Below, one piece after another: positions 53,930 through 63,149 of a stretch of 64,000 nt of DNA (position 1 is its first letter; the number at the start of each line of letters is the position of its first letter). The translations under genes were made by a program, and so were the position numbers. The stretch is taken from assembly GCA_022820725.1 (NCBI GenBank), contig JAJEFA010000002.1, positions 124,001 to 188,000 on the forward strand, read 5' to 3'. This DNA is from Candidatus Binatia bacterium (GTDB lineage: Bacteria; Desulfobacterota; Binatia; Bin18). The notes beneath the pieces are model-generated. The model did not search any database and was not told the DNA's origin. It saw nothing but the letters and a program-made list of their open reading frames with translations.

Positions 53930-54544
53930 CTACTTCCCATATTTTCTCAGGACGGCAACCACAATACCGCGTACTTCTACCTCTTCTTCCCGCACAAGAA
54001 TCGGCTCCATGCTCGGGTTGGCGGGTTGGAGGCGAATCCGTCCATCGGCTTGTCGATGGAATTTCTTAACGGTGGCCTCACCATCGATCAGGGCAACAAC
54101 GGTTTCTCCGTTGTCCGCGCTAGGACGCGGCTCAACAACGATGAAATCACCGTCGAGAATGCCCTCACCAACCATCGATGCGCCCCGGACACGGAGCGTA
54201 AACGCGTTGTGTGATCGACGGACGAAATCAACGGGCACGGCGAGTCTCGCCTCGGTTTCCAAGGCTTCAATGGGCGAGCCCGCCGCCACTTCCCCTAGCA
54301 GCGGCAGCTCAACAGCTTCGACTGACTTCTCAGGCGGGGTGAGTTCAATGGCTCGGCTCAGGTTCCACGTTCTGGTAATCAAACCCTTACGTTCGAGATT
54401 ACTCAGATGCTTATGGACTGTTGCCAGCGAGGAGAGGCCGAAGTGGGCACCAATTTCCTCAAGGGTTGGTGCATAACCATGTTCTTCAACATAGGCGGCC
54501 AGATAGTCCCAGATTTCCTTTTGTCTTCGGGTCAGCGTCATCAT
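53930..54544 (-). CDS. lexA: LexA repressor
   Basis: The 204-residue SOS repressor has an N-terminal winged helix (TRRQKEIWDYLAAYVEEHGY through HLSNLERKGLI) and a C-terminal peptidase domain. The self-cleavage bond is Ala-Gly in GEVAAGSPIEA (about residues 85-94), the Ser is in GASMVGEGI (about 121) and the Lys in GEATVKKFHR (about 158). RecA-stimulated cleavage is expected. An alternative ATG one codon later (54541) is possible. An inverted repeat overlaps the region before the start codon and may be its own operator. hemW follows. Confidence 0.95.
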   Translation of the reverse strand: MMTLTRRQKEIWDYLAAYVEEHGYAPTLEEIGAHFGLSSLATVHKHLSNLERKGLITRTWNLSRAIELTPPEKSVEAVELPLLGEVAAGSPIEALETEARLAVPVDFVRRSHNAFTLRVRGASMVGEGILDGDFIVVEPRPSADNGETVVALIDGEATVKKFHRQADGRIRLQPANPSMEPILVREEEVEVRGIVVAVLRKYGK

Positions 54545-54580
54545 GCCCTCTTGTCAGCGTTATGCCAGCGAACAGAGGGC
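54545..54580. promoter_or_regulatory. Inverted repeat upstream of lexA (candidate LexA operator)
   Basis: GCCCTCT (54545-54551) and AGAGGGC (54574-54580) are inverted and separated by 22 bp that also hold GCG/CGC-type inner symmetry. It lies directly before the lexA start and between two divergent genes. The motif differs from the E. coli and Bacillus LexA boxes, but LexA boxes vary between phyla. Confidence 0.3.
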
Positions 54581-54688
54581 GAATCAAGCTGACCAGCGCC
54601 ACGCTCCCCCTCTCGGCCTGTTTCCATTGTCAAAGCCGAGTTTTAGTGATAGGGGCTGCGTGGGATACTGAGTGAAACGAGTCACGCG

Positions 54689-55249
54689 ATGCGGTATATC
54701 GTTCTGATATTCGTCAACCTGCTTCTTCTTATTCAGCCGCTCTCCTCGGTCTTTGCCAAAGAGCCCTTAAAAGACAGTCTGGAAGAATTTATAGCCGGCG
54801 TCCAAAAGGTCATAGAGCAGACGGAACCTGTTTTTCGAGACAGCATCTTGCTTCAGTGGGCAAAGCTGACCTTTGGGATACGGCATATGACCTATATTGT
54901 GGACACCCGCGATCCGGAAAAAACCCTCGGTATCGTCACTTTTACCTGCAAGGTGACACAGAGCGACTTTTTTGAGACCAAGGAAGAAGCCGAACAGGCG
55001 CCCATCAAAAATATGATTCCACGCCTTATCCCATGTCGGGCAACTTATGAGTGGAAAGCAGATGGGTGGGAGTATACTGGTGGGGCAACCTATATCCGCG
55101 GCGGCGACTGGAAACCCATCCCGACCGATAAACCCGAGGCCTTTCCCCAGCTCTACTTCGACCTGATGAAAGGTCCGCCCAACAGCCCGACGGAAGAGGC
55201 GTCACCGGAGCAGTCGTCACACACCCCCAGGCAAGAGGTCGCGACTTGA
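54689..55249 (+). CDS. Secreted protein, unknown function
   Basis: A 186-residue product with a signal peptide (MRYIVLIFVNLLLLIQPLSS, cleavage near VFA-KEP at residue 24). The mature part has two cysteines (in FTCKVTQ and IPCRATYEW) that could form a disulfide, and a low-complexity, proline/serine/threonine-rich tail. I recognise no family. It is divergent from lexA and about 140 bp upstream of the sugar oxidoreductase gene, so it may or may not belong to the LPS operon. Confidence 0.75.
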   Translation: MRYIVLIFVNLLLLIQPLSSVFAKEPLKDSLEEFIAGVQKVIEQTEPVFRDSILLQWAKLTFGIRHMTYIVDTRDPEKTLGIVTFTCKVTQSDFFETKEEAEQAPIKNMIPRLIPCRATYEWKADGWEYTGGATYIRGGDWKPIPTDKPEAFPQLYFDLMKGPPNSPTEEASPEQSSHTPRQEVAT

Positions 55250-55390
55250 TTTCGGGAATCGATGGTCATATGGCAGATGATTTTCGTCCCGCAGCAGAAG
55301 CACTCCACTCTGTACTGAGGAGTACCGTTTGCGGATGACGGACACACGAGTGCACGACACGGGATATCATACCCCCAAGAGAACACGCTG

Positions 55391-56371
55391 ATGGCTCCCC
55401 CACCAGGTTCTTTCTCATCGTCTCATCAACAGGGCATCCCGCTTCGGGCCGGTGTGGTTGGCGTGGGCTATCTGGGACGCTTTCACGCCCAAAAATATAC
55501 ACGTCTGGAGGGCGTCGATTTAGTTGGCGTTGTCGATACGAATGCCGCGCGAGCTGAAGAGGTCGCTCAGGAATGTCAGACCTCAGCCCAGACCGATTAT
55601 CGCGTGCTGTTTGGGAATGTAGACTGCGTAAGCATCGCCGTGCCAACCCAACTGCACGCCGCAGTCGCTCAGGATTTCCTCGCGCAGGGTATTGACGTCC
55701 TCGTTGAAAAACCCCTTACGGCAACAGGCGCCGAAGGCCGTCGCCTCGTTGACCTCGCGGCTGAACACGACTGTATACTCCAAGTCGGACATTTGGAACG
55801 CTTTAACCCTGCCCTCCGGTCGTTGACCGGTATATTAACGGCACCACGCTTTATTGAGTGTCATCGCGTCGCGCCCTTTATTGAGCGCGGGACAGATGTT
55901 GATGTGGTGCGGGATTTAATGATTCACGATTTGGATGTGATTCTCAGCCTCGTCCGCTCACCGGTTGTCTCCCGCGAGGCATTCGGCGTGCCCGTTCTGA
56001 CAGACGAACCGGATATCGCAAATGTCCGCCTGCGGTTTGCCTCAGGCTGCATCGCGAATATTACCGCCAGCCGGGTGGCACTCAAGCGAGAACGGAAGAT
56101 GCGCGTTTTCCAGCCCGACACCTATCTTGTTGTGGATTATGGCGCGCATACCATTCGCATTTGTCGCCGGGAGCCCGCCGCAAGCGAGACAGCCATGCCC
56201 AACCTCTCTTTTGAAGAGCGCGCCGTGGGGGGAGAGGACGCGCTAGAAGAAGAAATCAGAGCATTTCTCCACTCCGTCCAGGGTCGAAGCACGCCGCTCG
56301 TCAGTGGTCTGGACGGCCTCCAAGCCCTGGAAGAGGCTGAGCACATTGTTGAAAGCTTGGAGATTCCCTAG
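55391..56371 (+). CDS. Gfo/Idh/MocA family NAD-dependent oxidoreductase
   Basis: The 326-residue protein starts with a nucleotide-binding domain (AGVVGVGYLGRFHAQKYTRL, about residues 18-37) and contains EKPLTATGAEG near 106 with the conserved Lys, and GHLERFNPALR near 134. It likely oxidises or reduces a sugar nucleotide. Because it overlaps lpxB directly, a lipid A role such as GnnA (making 3-amino UDP-GlcNAc) is possible, but no GnnB aminotransferase is next to it. Its TAG overlaps the lpxB GTG by one base. Confidence 0.9.
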   Translation: MAPPPGSFSSSHQQGIPLRAGVVGVGYLGRFHAQKYTRLEGVDLVGVVDTNAARAEEVAQECQTSAQTDYRVLFGNVDCVSIAVPTQLHAAVAQDFLAQGIDVLVEKPLTATGAEGRRLVDLAAEHDCILQVGHLERFNPALRSLTGILTAPRFIECHRVAPFIERGTDVDVVRDLMIHDLDVILSLVRSPVVSREAFGVPVLTDEPDIANVRLRFASGCIANITASRVALKRERKMRVFQPDTYLVVDYGAHTIRICRREPAASETAMPNLSFEERAVGGEDALEEEIRAFLHSVQGRSTPLVSGLDGLQALEEAEHIVESLEIP

Positions 56372-57516
56372 TGCGGATTCTGCTCGTTGCCGGGGAAGCT
56401 TCAGGGGACGTACATGGAGCCGATCTTGTCTCAGCCCTGAAAGCGCAGCAGCCGCAGCTTGACATCTTCGGGGTGGGTGGACCGGCTCTGCGAGCGGCCG
56501 GTATGCAAACCCTGGTCGATTCGGCGGCCATCGCCGGTATGGGTTTATTCGAGGCAGCCGATAAGCTCACCGCCCTGTGGCGAACCTATCGTGAGCTGAC
56601 CCAGGTCCTGCGTACCCATCCCCCGGACTTGTTGGTGCTGATTGATTTTCCAGAGTTTAATCTGCGACTGGCAAAAGTTGCCAAGCGGGTCAAGGTCCCC
56701 GTTTTTTACTATATTAGCCCTCAGGTCTGGGCTTGGCGGAGGCGGCGGGTCTATACGATTGCCAAGTGGGTGGACCTGCTAGCCGCCGTGTTTCCGTTTG
56801 AGCCAGACTTTTATACTGCGCATGGCTGCTCGGTTGAATTTGTGGGTCATCCGCTGGTGGGCCGCGTCCGGTCGACCCGTTCTCGGGCCGGTACCCTACG
56901 TCGCTACTACCTTGATCCGGCTCGCAAGACGATCGTGCTGCTGCCGGGCAGTCGAGCGCAAGAGGTGCGCTATTTGCTCCCCCCGCTCCTTCACGCAGCA
57001 ACCACTCTGGGCGATACGTATCAATTTATTCTCGCCGTCGCCTCAACGCTTGACCTCGACCAGATCGAAACAATGGTCTGTTCCCACTCGGCCGCAATTC
57101 GAGTTGTTCAAGGGGACACCTATAATATCGCGCATGCCGCCGACCTCGCTCTCGTGGCTTCTGGCACTGCTACGCTGGAGATGGCGCTGCTCGAACGACC
57201 CATGGTAATTGTGTATCGTCTAGCTCCAGTGACCTATGCCCTGGCTCGCCTGTTTGTCCGCGTCCCCTTCATTGGCATGCCTAATATCATTGCCGGGCGA
57301 CAGGTCGTACCTGAGTTGATTCAAAGCGCCGTCACACCAGAGCGGATTGCTGCGGAGGCACAGCGGTTGCTAACCGATGCCCAGGCATATAGCGTTGCCC
57401 AAGAAGGGTTACGGGAGGTACGGACCAAGCTCGGAGAGCCGGGGGCCGCCCAACGTACGGCGAACTTGATTTTCAATCTGTTGGCCAAGCGCTCATTGAG
57501 TCTCGCGGAGTTATGA
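56371..57516 (+). CDS. lpxB: Lipid-A-disaccharide synthase
   Basis: The 381-residue glycosyltransferase joins UDP-diacylglucosamine and lipid X to form the lipid A disaccharide at the inner membrane. Family marks are AGEASGDVHGA at the start (residues 6-16), FPEFNLRLAK near 90, YYISPQVWAWRRRR near 111-124, and the C-terminal VASGTATLEMALL near 268. It starts at GTG 56371, overlapping the previous stop. msbA follows with ATGA overlap. Confidence 0.96.
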   Translation: MRILLVAGEASGDVHGADLVSALKAQQPQLDIFGVGGPALRAAGMQTLVDSAAIAGMGLFEAADKLTALWRTYRELTQVLRTHPPDLLVLIDFPEFNLRLAKVAKRVKVPVFYYISPQVWAWRRRRVYTIAKWVDLLAAVFPFEPDFYTAHGCSVEFVGHPLVGRVRSTRSRAGTLRRYYLDPARKTIVLLPGSRAQEVRYLLPPLLHAATTLGDTYQFILAVASTLDLDQIETMVCSHSAAIRVVQGDTYNIAHAADLALVASGTATLEMALLERPMVIVYRLAPVTYALARLFVRVPFIGMPNIIAGRQVVPELIQSAVTPERIAAEAQRLLTDAQAYSVAQEGLREVRTKLGEPGAAQRTANLIFNLLAKRSLSLAEL

Positions 57517-59252
57517 CTGTTTATCGGCGTCTGCTGTTGTATTTGCGACCCTACCTCTACCGTGCGTTTCTTCCCGCAGTCGTATGCATGGTCTTGTTCA
57601 GCGCCACAAACGGCGTGCTGCCCTTTCTGGTCGAACATGTGTTTGACGACATTTTTGCCGATAAGAATCTCAGCGCCCTCAAGACCCTCCCTCTCATTAT
57701 TATCCTGACCTTCAGTTTTCGGAGTGTGTGTAATTTTGGTCATATCTATCTGATGGAATACGTGGGCCAGCGGATCGTTGAAGATTTACGTAATACCCTG
57801 AATGCCCATCTCCAATCGCTCTCCCTGTCTTTTTTTCAGCGCCATCCAACGGGCACGCTGATATCGCGGGTAACGAATGACACCCTGCTCGTTCGCCAGG
57901 CGCTCACCCAAGCCACGGCGTCAATGATGCGGGATGCGACAACGCTGATGGTCTTGGTGACGGTAGCGTTTGTCAAGGATTGGGTTCTCGCCAGTATCGC
58001 CTTCATTGCCTTTCCCGCAACCATCCTGCCGCTCATGCGGATTTATCAGAAGGTCCGTCGTTTGAGCCGCAAAGGCCAAGGCTCACTCGGGTATTTATCG
58101 GCACTCTTACAGGAAACCATCCAGGGGACGCGCGTGGTCAAGGCTTTTGGCATGGAAGACTATGAACGACAGCGCTTTGCCGCCGAAAATCACAGGCTGT
58201 ACAAGCATGCCATTCGGGCGGGACGACTCAAGGCATTTGTCCCTTCCATGGTCGAACTCCTGGCAGCCTGCGGCATTGCCGGGGTTGTCTGGTATGGTGG
58301 ACTGAGCGTTATTGAGGGAGCGCGTACCCAAGGTGAGTTTGTAGCGTTTCTGACGGCCATGCTGCTGATCTATCAGCCCTTCAAGCATCTCACCCGAACG
58401 CAGACCGCTGTGCAAAACGGATTGGCCGGGGCAGAACGGTTGTTCGAGGTCTTGGACGAGCACGGTGAGGTTCAAGATCGGCCGCAGGCGCACAGCCTGT
58501 CACGCTTCAGGCACCATATCCAGTTCCATGATGTCTCCTTTCGCTATCAAGAGGAGTGGGTCTTACGACATATCAACCTCACAATAGCCGCAGGGCAGGT
58601 CGTGGCCCTAGTCGGTCCCAGTGGGGGCGGCAAGAGTACCCTGGCCGATCTGATTCCACGCTTCTACGATGTCAGTGAAGGGCAAATTGCTGTAGACGGA
58701 ACAGATCTGCGCGACCTGACCCTCGCCTCATTGCGTTCCCAGATTGCCGTGGTCACCCAAGCCACTTTTTTGTTTAATGACACCGTACGCAATAATATTG
58801 CCTACGGCATGCCGCAACGGCCCGAGGAAGAGATTATTGCCGCGGCCGAGGCCGCGCATGCCCACGACTTCATCATGGCACTCCCGGAGGGATATGAGAC
58901 CCAGGTCGGCGAGCTTGGGGTACGACTGTCCGGAGGGCAGCGCCAACGGCTCGCTATTGCCCGGGCGCTCTTGAAAAATGCGCCCATGCTGATCCTTGAC
59001 GAGGCGACCTCTTCCCTTGATAACGAATCAGAACGCCTAGTCCAAGATGCCATCGAGCGCCTGATGGTTGGGCGGACCGTGCTAGTGATTGCCCACCGCT
59101 TATCAACCATTCAGCAGGCCGATCGAATTGTCGTCTTAGACAACGGGCACATCATGGAGGAAGGCCCGCATGAGGAACTCTTGGCGCATAACACCCACTA
59201 CCGACGCCTCTACGAGCTTCAGTTTCGCGCCGAGCCGCGTTCGGCGGCCTGA
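57513..59252 (+). CDS. msbA: Lipid A export ABC transporter MsbA
   Basis: A 579-residue half-transporter: six membrane helices in the first 310 residues, then an ATPase domain with Walker A GPSGGGKST (about residues 369-377), signature LSGGQRQRL near 475 and Walker B ILDEATSSLD near 496. In this operon, between lpxB and waaA, it is best read as MsbA, which flips lipid A-core across the inner membrane. Overlaps lpxB by 4 bp. Confidence 0.93.
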   Translation: MTVYRRLLLYLRPYLYRAFLPAVVCMVLFSATNGVLPFLVEHVFDDIFADKNLSALKTLPLIIILTFSFRSVCNFGHIYLMEYVGQRIVEDLRNTLNAHLQSLSLSFFQRHPTGTLISRVTNDTLLVRQALTQATASMMRDATTLMVLVTVAFVKDWVLASIAFIAFPATILPLMRIYQKVRRLSRKGQGSLGYLSALLQETIQGTRVVKAFGMEDYERQRFAAENHRLYKHAIRAGRLKAFVPSMVELLAACGIAGVVWYGGLSVIEGARTQGEFVAFLTAMLLIYQPFKHLTRTQTAVQNGLAGAERLFEVLDEHGEVQDRPQAHSLSRFRHHIQFHDVSFRYQEEWVLRHINLTIAAGQVVALVGPSGGGKSTLADLIPRFYDVSEGQIAVDGTDLRDLTLASLRSQIAVVTQATFLFNDTVRNNIAYGMPQRPEEEIIAAAEAAHAHDFIMALPEGYETQVGELGVRLSGGQRQRLAIARALLKNAPMLILDEATSSLDNESERLVQDAIERLMVGRTVLVIAHRLSTIQQADRIVVLDNGHIMEEGPHEELLAHNTHYRRLYELQFRAEPRSAA

Positions 59253-59257
59253 CACCT

Positions 59258-59995
59258 ATGCTGAATTCAATTCAATCTCCCGTCGGCCCTGCCACGGCTG
59301 ACTCTGCACCCCATCCGTTCAGCCAACAGCCGCATTTTCCATTTAGCGAAGAGTTCAAAATTCGTCTCTGGGCAGGTCTTACCTTTGCTCTGCTGTGGTT
59401 CCTCAAGGTGACGACCAGAAAATGTTATATCGGTACGGACGATTTGTTTGCGCGCTGGGAGCGAGGCGAACAGGTCATCCTGGCCTTCTGGCATAGCCGT
59501 ATCGTGCTCATGCGCTTTGGCTATCGCGGCCAAAAGGCCTGTATCATGAATAGTATCCACCGTGACGGAGAAATTATCACCCGTGTGCTCAAGCGCTTCG
59601 GTATTGCTGCGGTCCGAGGCTCGTCTTCTCGTGGTTGGGTCAGCGGGCTGAAAGGTCTGATCGAGGCGTATCGACTCGGTTACGACCTCATTGTTGTTCC
59701 GGATGGACCTCGTGGACCTTACCAGCAGGCCAAATCCGGCGTACTCCAGCTTGCCCGCGCCACCGGCGCTCCTGTATACCCGACCACGTATAGTGCGGCG
59801 TGGCATATCAGAATTGGGAGTTGGGACCGTCTCATGATCCCCTTCCCTTTTAGTCGAGTCGTCTACGTAGTGGGGTCACCTATCTCCGTTCCAGCAGAGA
59901 CGACCCCCGCGCAACTGGAACAGAAACGACAAGAACTGGAAAAGCGTTTACGGACCATCACCGGGCAGGCGGACACGTATTTCAAGCACTCATGA
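59258..59995 (+). CDS. DUF374 family lysophospholipid acyltransferase-like protein
   Basis: The 245-residue protein belongs to the DUF374 branch near the acyltransferase superfamily: FWHSRIVLMRFGYRG near residue 71, the HxxxxD-like motif SIHRDGEIITRVLKR near 95-109, and VVPDGPRGPYQQ near 148. It may transfer an acyl group to lipid A or Kdo-lipid in place of LpxL/LpxM. The operon position between msbA and waaA is typical in deltaproteobacteria-like genomes. Overlaps waaA by 4 bp (ATGA). Confidence 0.88.
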   Translation: MLNSIQSPVGPATADSAPHPFSQQPHFPFSEEFKIRLWAGLTFALLWFLKVTTRKCYIGTDDLFARWERGEQVILAFWHSRIVLMRFGYRGQKACIMNSIHRDGEIITRVLKRFGIAAVRGSSSRGWVSGLKGLIEAYRLGYDLIVVPDGPRGPYQQAKSGVLQLARATGAPVYPTTYSAAWHIRIGSWDRLMIPFPFSRVVYVVGSPISVPAETTPAQLEQKRQELEKRLRTITGQADTYFKHS

Positions 59996-61296
59996 GTCTC
60001 GCGGTCTACAATGTTCTTTTGACGGCTCTCATTATTCTCGCTTTTCCTTTTGCGGTCATGGCGCTCATTCTGAGGCCACGCTATCGCATCGGTTTGGGGC
60101 AACGACTCGGACGGCTACCTTCGAACATTATCCGGCTGACACGGGGTACGGCACCGTTCTGGCTCCACGCCCCCTCCGTTGGCGAACTTCTCGCCACTCG
60201 GCCTTTCTTATCCGCACTGAAAGAGCGCTTTCCAGACACGCCGCTGCTGGTTTCCGTACAAACCACAACGGCCTATCAAACCGCGATCGAACGATGTCCT
60301 GAAGCAGATGGGGTGTTCTATTTCCCACTCGACTATCCACTTGTGAGTCGCTACGTCCTCAAGCGTATCGGACCACAGGTATTCTTTTTCACCGAAACAG
60401 AGATGTGGCCGAATATGTTGGCAAGCCTAGCCCGTCGGCGCATAGCGACCCTTCTAGTGAGCGGCCGCTTCTCCAAACGCGCACAGCGACGCTATGGTCT
60501 GCTCTCCCCTGTCTTTCGTCCAGTCTTGCAGAGCATTACCGCATGTTGCATGCAGACGCAGGAAGATGCGCAACGCCTTATTGCTGTTGGAGTGGACACT
60601 CGGCGTGTTCAGGTAACAGGAAATTTCAAGGTTGACGGCGTGAATGTCGGCGGAGAAGCCGGACGGGCAATTTTAGCCCAAGCAGGCTTGGACGACCGGC
60701 CGCTGCTTATTGGCGCAAGCACCCATGAGTCCGAAGAGGAAATTCTCCTCCAGGCCGTTCGGGAGCTTCGAGGCAGTCTGCCCCACCTGCTGCTCCTTCT
60801 TGCCCCCCGTCACCCAGAGCGTTTTTCTTCAGTCGAGGCGTTATTACAACGGCAGGACTGGCGTTATATCAAACGCAGTGCGAGCTCTACGCCGGCCCCC
60901 CCTGATACCGAGGTGTTTCTCTTGGATACACTCGGAGAGCTTGCCAGTTTCTATGCTGCGGCTTCCCTCGTTTTTGTGGGCGGTAGTCTGATTCGAGGTC
61001 CCGGCGGGCATAGTATGATTGAACCGGCCCTTGTCGGAGTCCCGGTCTGTTTTGGTCCGTATACGCATAATTTTTCGTCGATTGTCGCAGAGCTGAAAAG
61101 AATCCGGGGAGGGGTTGAGATTTACGACGCACACAGTTTGTATAACGCCGCTCTGCCGTTGCTGACCGATGCCGATCTCCGACAAAAGACAGGAGCGCTG
61201 GTACGCAAAACCATTGAGCAGCAACAAGGCGCGGTTGAGCGCACCTTAAGCATTGTCCTTCAGCACTGTCCGACCTGCGCTCCTTCCCACCCCTAG
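59992..61296 (+). CDS. waaA: 3-deoxy-D-manno-octulosonic acid transferase
   Basis: The 434-residue membrane-anchored glycosyltransferase adds Kdo to lipid A precursor. N-terminal anchor (VLLTALIILAFPFAVMALIL, about residues 8-27), then HAPSVGELLATRPF near 58, TETEMWPN near 131-138, and GPGGHSMIEPALVGVPV near 334 which binds the nucleotide sugar. Length is as expected. Its stop lies 8 bp before the lpxK start. Confidence 0.95.
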   Translation: MSLAVYNVLLTALIILAFPFAVMALILRPRYRIGLGQRLGRLPSNIIRLTRGTAPFWLHAPSVGELLATRPFLSALKERFPDTPLLVSVQTTTAYQTAIERCPEADGVFYFPLDYPLVSRYVLKRIGPQVFFFTETEMWPNMLASLARRRIATLLVSGRFSKRAQRRYGLLSPVFRPVLQSITACCMQTQEDAQRLIAVGVDTRRVQVTGNFKVDGVNVGGEAGRAILAQAGLDDRPLLIGASTHESEEEILLQAVRELRGSLPHLLLLLAPRHPERFSSVEALLQRQDWRYIKRSASSTPAPPDTEVFLLDTLGELASFYAAASLVFVGGSLIRGPGGHSMIEPALVGVPVCFGPYTHNFSSIVAELKRIRGGVEIYDAHSLYNAALPLLTDADLRQKTGALVRKTIEQQQGAVERTLSIVLQHCPTCAPSHP

Positions 61297-61303
61297 CCTG
61301 CGT

Positions 61304-62404
61304 ATGATTTCCCTCCAGCGTCTCGCCCAGAAAATCTGGACTCGTCAGGACGTCCTCGGCGTACTGGGTTGGCTGGTGGCCGTTCCACTCTCGATCCTGT
61401 TCTCATTCGTCGTCCGAGTTCGTAATTTTTTATACGAGAAGGGTATCCTTCGCAGTGAACAGCTTCCCCTTCCCATCATTAGCGTAGGGAATCTTACCGT
61501 TGGCGGAACGGGGAAGACGCCCTTCGTTCTCTGGCTTGCTCGTTTGCTGTACGCTCGGCATCACCGGGTTGCCATTCTTTCAAGAGGCTACAAGGGACAG
61601 AATAAGGGAGTCACAACGGTAGGTACGGATGGTCGGGCCCAGGCAACGCCGGAGGAGGTTGGAGACGAAGCCGTGATGCTAGCCAGAACCTTTTCCGGTG
61701 TCGTTCTGGCCGGACGCGACCGCGTCCGATCGGCTCGACTGGCCCAAGAAACCTATGGCGTTGAGGTATTGATTCTTGATGATGGTTTTCAATATCGACG
61801 CTTAGACCGTAGCCTCGACATTCTGCTGCTTGATGCTCAGCAAAAAGAGACGTGGGTGCTCCCCGCCGGCCCATTCCGTGAACCGTCTACTGCCATACGT
61901 CGAGCGGACTTGGTCGTTGTAACGAAGGGAGAGACAGTGCAGGAGCAACAGGACTACGCGGCCTCCCTTCACATACGGGAGAAACCTCTCTTTTTTGCGA
62001 ATCCATGTCCGACCGCACTTGTGCACTCCACGCATGGTGAGTGGCAAGAGTTGCCCTTATTTTTCTTGGTACATAAGAAGGTGATGACGGTCAGCGGTGT
62101 TGCAGTTCCAGATCTGTTCCACCGTTTTATCAGAGAAGCAGACGCAGAAATTATAGACATGATGGTATTTCCAGACCATCATGTCTATACAGAAAGAGAC
62201 TGGCAAACGATTATATCAGCCAGCCGAGCGTGTGATTTCGTAGTGACGACGGAAAAAGATCTGGTGAAGCTTGAGAAGTTTCCGTTTGCTACGGATAAGC
62301 TCGTTGCTCTCCGTATCGATATGGAGGTCAACGATGTCGAGCAGTTCTTAGCGTTTATTGAGTCTCAACTAAAAGGAATGGGAAAGAAAAAAGACGGAAA
62401 GTAA
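61304..62404 (+). CDS. lpxK: Tetraacyldisaccharide 4'-kinase
   Basis: This 366-residue kinase phosphorylates the lipid A disaccharide at the 4' position. N-terminal hydrophobic region (GWLVAVPLSILFSFVV), Walker A GNLTVGGTGKTP (about residues 59-70), and ILDDGFQYRRLDRSLDILLLDA near 157-178. The ATG at 61304 follows waaA closely; the frame upstream to 61253 overlaps waaA and is not used. Confidence 0.95.
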   Translation: MISLQRLAQKIWTRQDVLGVLGWLVAVPLSILFSFVVRVRNFLYEKGILRSEQLPLPIISVGNLTVGGTGKTPFVLWLARLLYARHHRVAILSRGYKGQNKGVTTVGTDGRAQATPEEVGDEAVMLARTFSGVVLAGRDRVRSARLAQETYGVEVLILDDGFQYRRLDRSLDILLLDAQQKETWVLPAGPFREPSTAIRRADLVVVTKGETVQEQQDYAASLHIREKPLFFANPCPTALVHSTHGEWQELPLFFLVHKKVMTVSGVAVPDLFHRFIREADAEIIDMMVFPDHHVYTERDWQTIISASRACDFVVTTEKDLVKLEKFPFATDKLVALRIDMEVNDVEQFLAFIESQLKGMGKKKDGK

Positions 62405-62411
62405 GAGGACT

Positions 62412-63149
62412 ATGGCAGCTCCGTTTCTTATTCAAGCGGTTTCCGACCTGCTGGCTGATATTCCTGACGAGGGGAAAACCCTTCTCGATGTCAGCTGTAA
62501 AGAGGGGGACGTTTTAGCATCGTTACAACATCGACGTTTCACGCTTCGGGGGACTAACTTTGAAGCGAGTGGACCAAACAAGAACGGGCTCCCTATTGAT
62601 GACGGCGTGGACCTGCGAGAGCGGCTGCCCTACGACGATGCAAGTTTTGATGTAGTTTTGCTGGTTGAGGTCATTGAACACCTGTCCGACCATCAAGCGG
62701 CGCTGGGCGAGTTAGCGCGTATTCTCAAACCTGGCGGATCGTTAATTCTGACTACACCCAATGTTATGCGCCTGAACTCGCGGGTACATTTTATGCTCAG
62801 CGGCTACCACAAGACCAAACGGCGCTTTATTCCATTTGAGACTCCCCTCAACCACGCCTATCGGTTTCACAACTATCCGATTGAGCTGCCGATTTTATAC
62901 TATCTGTGCAAGCAAAACGGGCTCAGTCTGGAATGTATGGGCCACAGTAAGGTCAAGCTCTACTCGCGGTTCTTGCTGGCGACACTGGGTTTACCCGTGG
63001 TGGCCTATACCTGGTACACGCTGTGGATACGCGAGAAAAATTCGAACCAGCGACAGGAAAACAGAAAGCTGCTGCGCTGGCTGTGTCACCCCCGTCTTCT
63101 GATGGAAGACAATTTAGTGTTACGGCTCCGGAAAGTTGAGACCTTTTAA
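62412..63149 (+). CDS. Class I SAM-dependent methyltransferase
   Basis: The 245-residue protein has a methyltransferase core: a degenerate SAM loop (LLDVSCKEGDVLASL, about residues 22-36), FDVVLLVEVIEHLSDHQAAL near 79-98, and ARILKPGGSLILTTPN near 101-116. It may methylate an LPS sugar or a lipid, given the operon, but the target is not shown. Its TAA overlaps the waaF ATG by one base. GAGGACT precedes the ATG at 62412. Confidence 0.88.
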   Translation: MAAPFLIQAVSDLLADIPDEGKTLLDVSCKEGDVLASLQHRRFTLRGTNFEASGPNKNGLPIDDGVDLRERLPYDDASFDVVLLVEVIEHLSDHQAALGELARILKPGGSLILTTPNVMRLNSRVHFMLSGYHKTKRRFIPFETPLNHAYRFHNYPIELPILYYLCKQNGLSLECMGHSKVKLYSRFLLATLGLPVVAYTWYTLWIREKNSNQRQENRKLLRWLCHPRLLMEDNLVLRLRKVETF

